Assembly (NCBI GenBank): GCA_905236785.1
Contig: CAJOQC010000052.1
Coordinates: forward strand, 1 to 11,062
Reading direction: 5' to 3'
From: an uncultured Selenomonadaceae bacterium
GTDB lineage: Bacteria > Bacillota > Negativicutes > Selenomonadales > Selenomonadaceae
DNA: 11,062 nucleotides
The translations under genes and the position numbers were made by a program. Shown here piece by piece: positions 6,877 to 11,062 of the stretch (position 1 is its first letter; every line of letters starts with the position of its first letter). The notes under the pieces were generated by a model that saw only the letters and a list, made by a program, of their open reading frames with translations, did no database searches and was not told where the DNA came from.

Positions 6877-8463
6877 TTATACCGCGTAAAAATTAACCAA
6901 TTTTGCGCCGAAAATGCCGTCCACTTCTTTCACTTTCGCCAACACGTCGGCGGGTATGTCGTTATCCACGGACAGCACCATGAGGTTCGTGCCTTGTTCT
7001 TCGGTTTTGCCCACCTGCATACCCGAAATGTTTATGTTCGCCGCGCCCATTATCGAGCCGACTTTGCCGATTACGCCGGGGCGGTTGATATGGGGGCAAA
7101 TTACAATCCGCGCATGGGGGTCTACGTCCACGCGGAACTTGTTTATGCGGACAATCCGCCCTTCCTCGCCGAAAAGCGTACCCGCCGCCACGGTTTGCCC
7201 CCCTGCGCTTAATGCTTTCACGGTGATTAACGCCTTAAAGCTGGTGGTCTCTTTTTCTTTGACTTCGGTAATTTTAATCTGTCGTTCTTTGGCAAAAGAA
7301 GGGGCATTTATGTAATTAACCTCTTGCTCCATAACGGGGTTTAGCATACCTTTAATAACCGCCGTTGTCAAAAGGGAAGTGTTTACATCCACAATGTCCC
7401 CGTTGTAGGTTACTTCAACGCTCTTAATCGCGCCTTCGGCCAAGGAACACACGGTGCAACCCAATCTTTCCGCCAAGGTGAGATAGGGTGAAATGACTTT
7501 CATGGCCGCGCCGGAAACAGGGGGCATATTGACCGCCGTGGTGACGGGCTTGCCCGTCAAGGCGGCTTTTATCCCTTCGGCCACGTCCATGGACACGCCG
7601 ATTTGCGCCTCTACGGTGGACGCGCCAAGGTGCGGCGTTAAAATAATTCCGTCAACGCCTTTTAAGGGATGATTTTCGCCGATGGGTTCTTCGGTGAAAA
7701 CATCAATGGCCGCTCCCGCCACCGTGCCGTTTTTCACCGCCTCCGCCAAGGCTGCCTCGTCGATTATGCCGCCCCTGGCGCAGTTAATGAGCCGCGTGGT
7801 CTTTTTCATCATGGCAAGCTCTTTTGCGCCGATCATTCCCTTTGTGTCCGGGGTGAGGGGCATATGCACGGTGATAAAATCCGCCGTCTTAAAAATTTCT
7901 TCAAGGGCGACGGAGGCAACGCCCAAATCCTTCGCCCGCTCTTCATTCATGTATGGATCGTAGGCGATGATGTTCATTTCAAAGGCGGCGGCGCGGCGGG
8001 CGACGTTGCCGCCGATGCGTCCCATGCCGATGATGCCCAAGGTCTTGCCTTTAAGCTCCACGCCCACGTATTTTTTTCTGTTCCATTCGCCCTGTTGAGT
8101 GGTTTCGTTGGCTTTGGGGATATTCCGCGCCAAGGCGAGCATCATGGCCATGGTATGTTCCGTGGCGGCTATGGTGTTGCCGCCGGGGGAATTTATGACG
8201 ATTATTCCCTTTTTGGTGGCGGCGGGTATGTCGATGTTATCTACGCCCACGCCGGCGCGGCCGATGATTTTCAGTTTATCGGCTTTTTCTATCACCTGTG
8301 CCGTAACTTTTGAGGCCGAGCGCACCATAAGCGCGTCGTATTCGCCGATTGTCGCCAAAAGTTCGTCGGCGGAAATTTTGTCCTTCACGGTAACTTCAAA
8401 TTCGCCGCTTAAAAGTTCTATACCCTTTTCGGATATGCCGTCGGCCGCTAAAATTTTATACAT
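6877..8463 (-). CDS. serA: D-3-phosphoglycerate dehydrogenase
   Basis: This enzyme oxidises 3-phosphoglycerate to 3-phosphohydroxypyruvate with NAD, the first committed step of serine synthesis in the cytoplasm. The 528-residue length fits the long form with a substrate domain, NAD domain, intervening (ASB) domain and C-terminal ACT domain. The NAD motif is G146-M-G148-R-I-G151. Catalytic residues are R230 (NCARGG), E259 (DVFTEEP) and H278 (LTPHLGAS). The ACT domain starts near residue 452 (ARIVICPHINRPG) and in this family can mediate serine feedback. The start at 8463 is preferred because the product then begins MYKILAADG as in relatives and a GGGGGA ribosome site stands just upstream. An in-frame ATG at 8610 would run through the promoters and add about 49 unrelated residues. 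It diverges from serC. Confidence 0.97.
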   Translation of the reverse strand: MYKILAADGISEKGIELLSGEFEVTVKDKISADELLATIGEYDALMVRSASKVTAQVIEKADKLKIIGRAGVGVDNIDIPAATKKGIIVINSPGGNTIAATEHTMAMMLALARNIPKANETTQQGEWNRKKYVGVELKGKTLGIIGMGRIGGNVARRAAAFEMNIIAYDPYMNEERAKDLGVASVALEEIFKTADFITVHMPLTPDTKGMIGAKELAMMKKTTRLINCARGGIIDEAALAEAVKNGTVAGAAIDVFTEEPIGENHPLKGVDGIILTPHLGASTVEAQIGVSMDVAEGIKAALTGKPVTTAVNMPPVSGAAMKVISPYLTLAERLGCTVCSLAEGAIKSVEVTYNGDIVDVNTSLLTTAVIKGMLNPVMEQEVNYINAPSFAKERQIKITEVKEKETTSFKALITVKALSAGGQTVAAGTLFGEEGRIVRINKFRVDVDPHARIVICPHINRPGVIGKVGSIMGAANINISGMQVGKTEEQGTNLMVLSVDNDIPADVLAKVKEVDGIFGAKLVNFYAV

Positions 8464-8480
8464 GACTAATCCCCCTAAGC

Positions 8481-8500
8481 GCGGATCTTTCATATTCCGC
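8481..8500. promoter_or_regulatory. inverted repeat in the serA leader
   Basis: GCGGA at 8481-8485 and TCCGC at 8496-8500 form a perfect 5-bp inverted repeat with a 10-base spacer. It lies between the serA -10 box and its ribosome binding site, so it could be an operator or a small leader hairpin. No regulator is identified, and a repeat this short could be chance. Confidence 0.35.
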
Positions 8501-8532
8501 AAACAAGATAATCCGATTTTGCAACAGCATTT

Positions 8533-8561
8533 ATAATAATGTATTACCGTTCTATCGTCAA
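8533..8561 (-). promoter_or_regulatory. sigma70-type promoter of serA
   Basis: Read on the minus strand, TTGACG (8561-8556, 5 of 6 to consensus) and TATTAT (8538-8533) are separated by 17 bases. Transcription would start near 8526, giving a serA leader of about 60 bases that includes the GCGGA/TCCGC inverted repeat. Confidence 0.7.
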
Positions 8562-8564
8562 GAC

Positions 8565-8593
8565 TTGCGGCAAAATATGTTTCGCGGTACAAT
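8565..8593 (+). promoter_or_regulatory. sigma70-type promoter of serC
   Basis: TTGCGG at 8565-8570 and TACAAT at 8588-8593 (5 of 6 to TATAAT) are separated by 17 bases. The predicted start near 8600 gives a leader of about 30 bases. The -35 box is moderate. It stands 3 bp from the -35 box of the divergent serA promoter. Confidence 0.65.
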
Positions 8594-8629
8594 AACGACA
8601 AGTTTTCCATTCTACAATCGGAGGTAATT

Positions 8630-9727
8630 ATGTTGGAAGCCGACAGAATTTATAATTTTAACCCCGGCCCTGCCGCCATGCCCCTTGAGGTGTTAAAAGA
8701 GGCGCAGGCCGAATTTTTGAACTTTAACAAAAGCGGTATGTCCATAGTGGAAATAAGCCACCGCGCCAAAGCCTACGACGAGGTGCATAACGCCGCCAAA
8801 GCCGACATTTTGGAACTTATGAACTTATCCGCCGATGAATACGAAGTCATGTTCATTCAAGGCGGCGCAAGTTTGCAGTTTGCCATGGTACCCCTAAACT
8901 TTGCAACGGCGGACAAAAAGGGTTATTATGCCCTTTCCGGCCAATTTGCGGAAAAAGCCTACGACGAGGCAAATATTTTGGGCGTTGGTGAAGTGGCCGC
9001 CTCCACCAAGGAGGAAAAGTATGTTCGCGTTCCCCGTCAAAGCGAGATAAAACTTGCCGACAAAGCGGCCTATTTGCATATATGCATGAACAATACGATT
9101 TTCGGCACGGAGTATCATTATGTGCCGGAAACAAACGGCATCCCGCTTATCGCCGATATGTCCAGCGATATGCTCTCAAGGCCGCTAAATTTTAACAAGT
9201 TCAGCCTTATTTATGCCGGGGTGCAGAAAAACTTGGGACCTGCCGGCGTTGTCTTGGTGGTGGCAAAGAAATCTTTCGTCGAAAACAGCCCGACGACACT
9301 CCCCACCATGCTTCGCTATAATACTTTTTACAAGAAAAACTCTCTTTATAACACGCCCCCCGCGTTTTGCATTTACATGGTGGGCAAGGTGGCAAAATGG
9401 TTAAAATCCATGGGCGGCCTAAGCAAAATGCATGAGCTTAACAAGAAAAAAGCCGCTTTGGTATATGATGCCATTGACGGTTCCAACGGCTTTTATCGCG
9501 GCCATGCCGAGAAGGACAGCCGCTCGCTGATGAACGTCACCTTCCGTTTGCCAAGCGAAGATTTGGAGAAAAAATTCGTGGCCGAAGCCCTCGAAAATAA
9601 ATTGGGCGGCGTGAAAGGCCACAGGAGCGTTGGCGGCATGAGAGCATCCATATACAACGCCATGCCCTACGAAGGTTGCGAACGCCTTGCGGACTTCATG
9701 AACAAATTCCGCAAGGAAAACGCATAA
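8630..9727 (+). CDS. serC: phosphoserine aminotransferase
   Basis: This PLP enzyme converts 3-phosphohydroxypyruvate and glutamate to 3-phosphoserine and 2-oxoglutarate, the step after SerA; in E. coli it also serves PLP synthesis. The 365-residue protein opens with YNFNPGPAAMP, has the EISHR segment at 41-45, QGGASLQF at 77-84 near the phosphate-binding site, and the PLP lysine K200 in the family sequence AGVQKNLGPAG. The C-terminal GHRSVGGMRASIYNA at 330-344 is also typical. GGAGG at 8620-8624 sets the start, five bases before the ATG. It diverges from serA. No phosphoserine phosphatase gene is in the window, so the last step must be encoded elsewhere. No clear terminator was seen after it, so reading through into the IIA gene is possible. 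Confidence 0.97.
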   Translation: MLEADRIYNFNPGPAAMPLEVLKEAQAEFLNFNKSGMSIVEISHRAKAYDEVHNAAKADILELMNLSADEYEVMFIQGGASLQFAMVPLNFATADKKGYYALSGQFAEKAYDEANILGVGEVAASTKEEKYVRVPRQSEIKLADKAAYLHICMNNTIFGTEYHYVPETNGIPLIADMSSDMLSRPLNFNKFSLIYAGVQKNLGPAGVVLVVAKKSFVENSPTTLPTMLRYNTFYKKNSLYNTPPAFCIYMVGKVAKWLKSMGGLSKMHELNKKKAALVYDAIDGSNGFYRGHAEKDSRSLMNVTFRLPSEDLEKKFVAEALENKLGGVKGHRSVGGMRASIYNAMPYEGCERLADFMNKFRKENA

Positions 9728-9853
9728 ATTTGCGGTTTTAGGCAGGAAAACGGAAACCTTCGGCGAATAGTACCGTTATCGGAGTTATTGTTCGTTGGCA
9801 AATTCCGGCCGTTGCGGTGTCGGGGTTTGTTGCAGTTTTTGCAGATTTCTTAC

Positions 9854-9872
9854 GAAGGGACGGTTTGACGTG
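9854..9872 (+). promoter_or_regulatory. ribosome binding site and GTG start of the IIA gene
   Basis: GAAGGGA at 9854-9860 stands nine bases before GTG at 9870. This places the start at the GTG, where the family alignment also begins, and excludes an in-frame TTG at 9795, whose extra 25 residues are Cys-rich and unlike the family. I see no clear promoter in the 142-base gap between serC and this gene. Confidence 0.7.
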
Positions 9873-10232
9873 GAAACAAAATACGAAGTGACGGTAACGG
9901 CCATCGGCAATTTGGCGCGGACGTTTTTGGAGAACAACTCCAGCGTCATCATTTTGAACGAAGGTATTCGCCCCAACCTGTCCGACATGGTTTTGGAGCA
10001 TACCCCTTGCGAGCTTAAAGAAAACATCGAGGCGGGGGATTTCCTAAAGTTCGGCTCACGGGAGTACGAAATAGTGAGCGTGGGCGACGTTGCCAACGAC
10101 ACCATTCGCGAAGAAGGGCATTGCACCTTGGTGTTCAACGCGCAAGGGTCAATGCCGGGGCAGATTATCGTTAAAGGTTCTGCTCCGCCGATGCTTATGA
10201 CCGGCGCGACCATAGCTTTTTTGAAAAAATAA
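9870..10232 (+). CDS. srlB: glucitol/sorbitol-type PTS EIIA protein, orphan
   Basis: The 120-residue cytoplasmic protein matches the PTS EIIA-Gut family (E. coli SrlB, about 123 residues). Similarity runs along the whole length: opening YEVTVTAIG, a central ILNEG segment, EHTPCELK at 43-50, VGDVANDTIREEGH at 71-84, and a C-terminal APPMLMTGATIAF. His44 aligns with the His of the SrlB HCHGELK region, the expected phosphoryl acceptor from HPr; His84 is also conserved. In a complete system, IIA passes the phosphate to IIB and then to sorbitol imported by IIC. No IIB, IIC or sorbitol-6-phosphate dehydrogenase gene is here; the neighbours are serC and ymdB. It may serve a transporter encoded elsewhere or have a regulatory role. 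A strong terminator follows immediately. The gene symbol follows E. coli by homology only. Confidence 0.87.
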   Translation: METKYEVTVTAIGNLARTFLENNSSVIILNEGIRPNLSDMVLEHTPCELKENIEAGDFLKFGSREYEIVSVGDVANDTIREEGHCTLVFNAQGSMPGQIIVKGSAPPMLMTGATIAFLKK

Positions 10233-10237
10233 CGAAA

Positions 10238-10281
10238 AAAACTCTGCCTTGGCCTTTTGGCAAAGGCGGAGTTTTGTTTTT
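10238..10281 (+). terminator. intrinsic terminator between the IIA gene and ymdB
   Basis: Left arm 10240-10254 and right arm 10259-10273 form a 15-bp stem with one T-G pair and one mismatch, closed by a TTTT loop; two further A-T pairs extend the base. TTGTTTTT follows. It starts only 5 bases after the IIA stop codon and its T tail touches the GGAG of the ymdB ribosome site. Confidence 0.87.
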
Positions 10282-10291
10282 GGAGAACAAA

Positions 10292-11062
10292 ATGAAAATA
10301 ATGCTGACGGGCGACGTTATCGGACGGCCGGGGCGCAGAGAATTTGCCGCCCAAACAAAAAAACTCAAAGAACGGGAAAACATCGACATCGTGGTGGTAA
10401 ACGGCGAAAACGCCGCCGACGGGCGCGGCCTCACCAAGGACACTTTTGAAGAACTTCTTGCGGCGGGGGCGGACATTGTTACTTCGGGCAACCACATTTT
10501 TGACAAGCGGGATGTTTTTGACATAATCGACCGCGAACCTTTTTTGCTTCGCCCCGCCAACTACCCCGAAGGAGTGCCCGGGCATGGCTGGTGCGTGTAC
10601 CCGTACCGCGCCAAAAATATCGGCGTGCTTAATCTTTCGGGGCGCGTGTTTATGCCGCCCATGGATTGCCCATTTCAAAAGGCGGAGGAAGTTTTGCCCC
10701 TTTTGCAAAAGGAATGCGACATTATTTTGGTGGATTTCCACGCCGAGGTCACCAGCGAAAAGGCCGCTTTGGCCTTTGCCCTTGACGGGCGCATAAACGC
10801 CATTGTGGGTACGCATACCCATGTGCAGACGGCGGACGAGCGCATCTTGCCAAAGGGCGCGGCCTTTATCAGCGACCTTGGCATGACAGGGCCTATCAAT
10901 TCCATTATCGGTTTTGAAATAAACAGCGTGATGCCCAAACTCACCCTTTCCATGCCCACCCGTTTTGAAGTCGGCAAAGCCCCATGCGTATACTCCGCGC
11001 TCATCGTGGAGATTGACGAGCAGAACCGCACCGTCGGAGTAAAAAGAATATTTTTGAAATAA
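10292..11062 (+). CDS. ymdB: YmdB-type metallophosphoesterase (TIGR00282 family)
   Basis: The 256-residue protein belongs to the calcineurin-like phosphodiesterase family of Bacillus subtilis YmdB, a cytoplasmic 2',3'-cyclic-nucleotide phosphodiesterase that affects biofilm and motility gene expression. The two-metal site residues are in the expected places: D8 (TGDVIG), E39 and N40 (NGEN), N67 and H68 (GNHIFDK), H150 (DFHAE), and H175 and H177 (GTHTHVQT). The start at 10292 has GGAG at 10282-10285, six bases upstream, and gives the family's MKI opening; an in-frame TTG at 10274 lies in the terminator tail. The stop codon is the last three bases of the window, so the gene is complete. No promoter is evident between the terminator and the start. 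In relatives it often follows rny (RNase Y), which is not seen here. Confidence 0.94.
   Translation: MKIMLTGDVIGRPGRREFAAQTKKLKERENIDIVVVNGENAADGRGLTKDTFEELLAAGADIVTSGNHIFDKRDVFDIIDREPFLLRPANYPEGVPGHGWCVYPYRAKNIGVLNLSGRVFMPPMDCPFQKAEEVLPLLQKECDIILVDFHAEVTSEKAALAFALDGRINAIVGTHTHVQTADERILPKGAAFISDLGMTGPINSIIGFEINSVMPKLTLSMPTRFEVGKAPCVYSALIVEIDEQNRTVGVKRIFLK

Noticed and set aside
7669..8313. Open frame of 214 codons on the + strand antisense to serA
   Set aside because: The translation is rich in Gly, His and Phe as expected from the reverse of the serA coding strand; serA is certain here.
8464..8610. Longer serA product starting at 8610
   Set aside because: The extra residues would be encoded by the divergent promoter region and do not resemble the SerA family; the ATG at 8463 has a good ribosome site.
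9785..10822. Open frame of 345 codons on the minus strand across the IIA and ymdB genes
   Set aside because: It spans two real genes and their terminator and shows no family resemblance; a shadow frame.
1..11062. CRISPR array, transposon, integrase, prophage, toxin-antitoxin or defence system
   Set aside because: No direct-repeat array, terminal inverted repeats, recombinase or matching gene pair was found; the content is housekeeping and envelope genes.

Overview
The window looks like ordinary chromosomal DNA from a diderm member of the Firmicutes, most likely the Negativicutes (Selenomonas/Veillonella-type bacteria). Firmicutes-style housekeeping genes (long SerA with ACT domain, YmdB-type phosphodiesterase, MetG with C-terminal tRNA-binding domain) sit beside genes expected in a cell with an outer membrane: an autotransporter-type heptosyltransferase and a secreted FlgT/LPP20-like protein. 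The placement is an inference from gene content; no rRNA or other taxonomic marker is present. Base composition looks roughly even and similar across the genes by eye, with no sign of a mobile element, CRISPR array or tRNA.

Left part (1-1570, + strand): a small tyrosine-rich secreted protein of unknown function, a strong intrinsic terminator, then a secreted class A beta-lactamase-fold serine hydrolase that keeps SxxK, SDN and KTG but lacks a recognisable omega-loop ExxLN motif. A 170-bp gap follows and carries a near-consensus promoter for metG.

Central + strand operon (1571-5489): metG (methionyl-tRNA synthetase), tatD (metal-dependent DNase) two bases later, and an exported FlgT/LPP20-like envelope protein 32 bases after that. 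The operon ends at a 16-bp hairpin terminator that also serves the converging minus-strand unit.

Minus-strand unit (8463 down to 5585): serA (3-phosphoglycerate dehydrogenase) followed 35 bases later by a glycosyltransferase of the autotransporter heptosyltransferase (Aah/TibC) type with the family's four-cysteine metal site. serA is divergent from serC (phosphoserine aminotransferase, + strand). Their two sigma70-type promoters lie back to back with only 3 bp between the -35 boxes, so the first two steps of serine synthesis are probably controlled from one 166-bp region.

Right part (9870-11062, + strand): an orphan glucitol/sorbitol-type PTS IIA protein without visible IIB/IIC partners, a strong terminator, and a ymdB-type phosphodiesterase gene whose ribosome binding site directly abuts that terminator and whose stop codon is the last three bases of the window.

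No novel multi-gene system was found. The most notable points are the heptosyltransferase without a target, the orphan IIA domain, the atypical beta-lactamase fold protein, and two places where a terminator stands directly in front of a co-directional gene.
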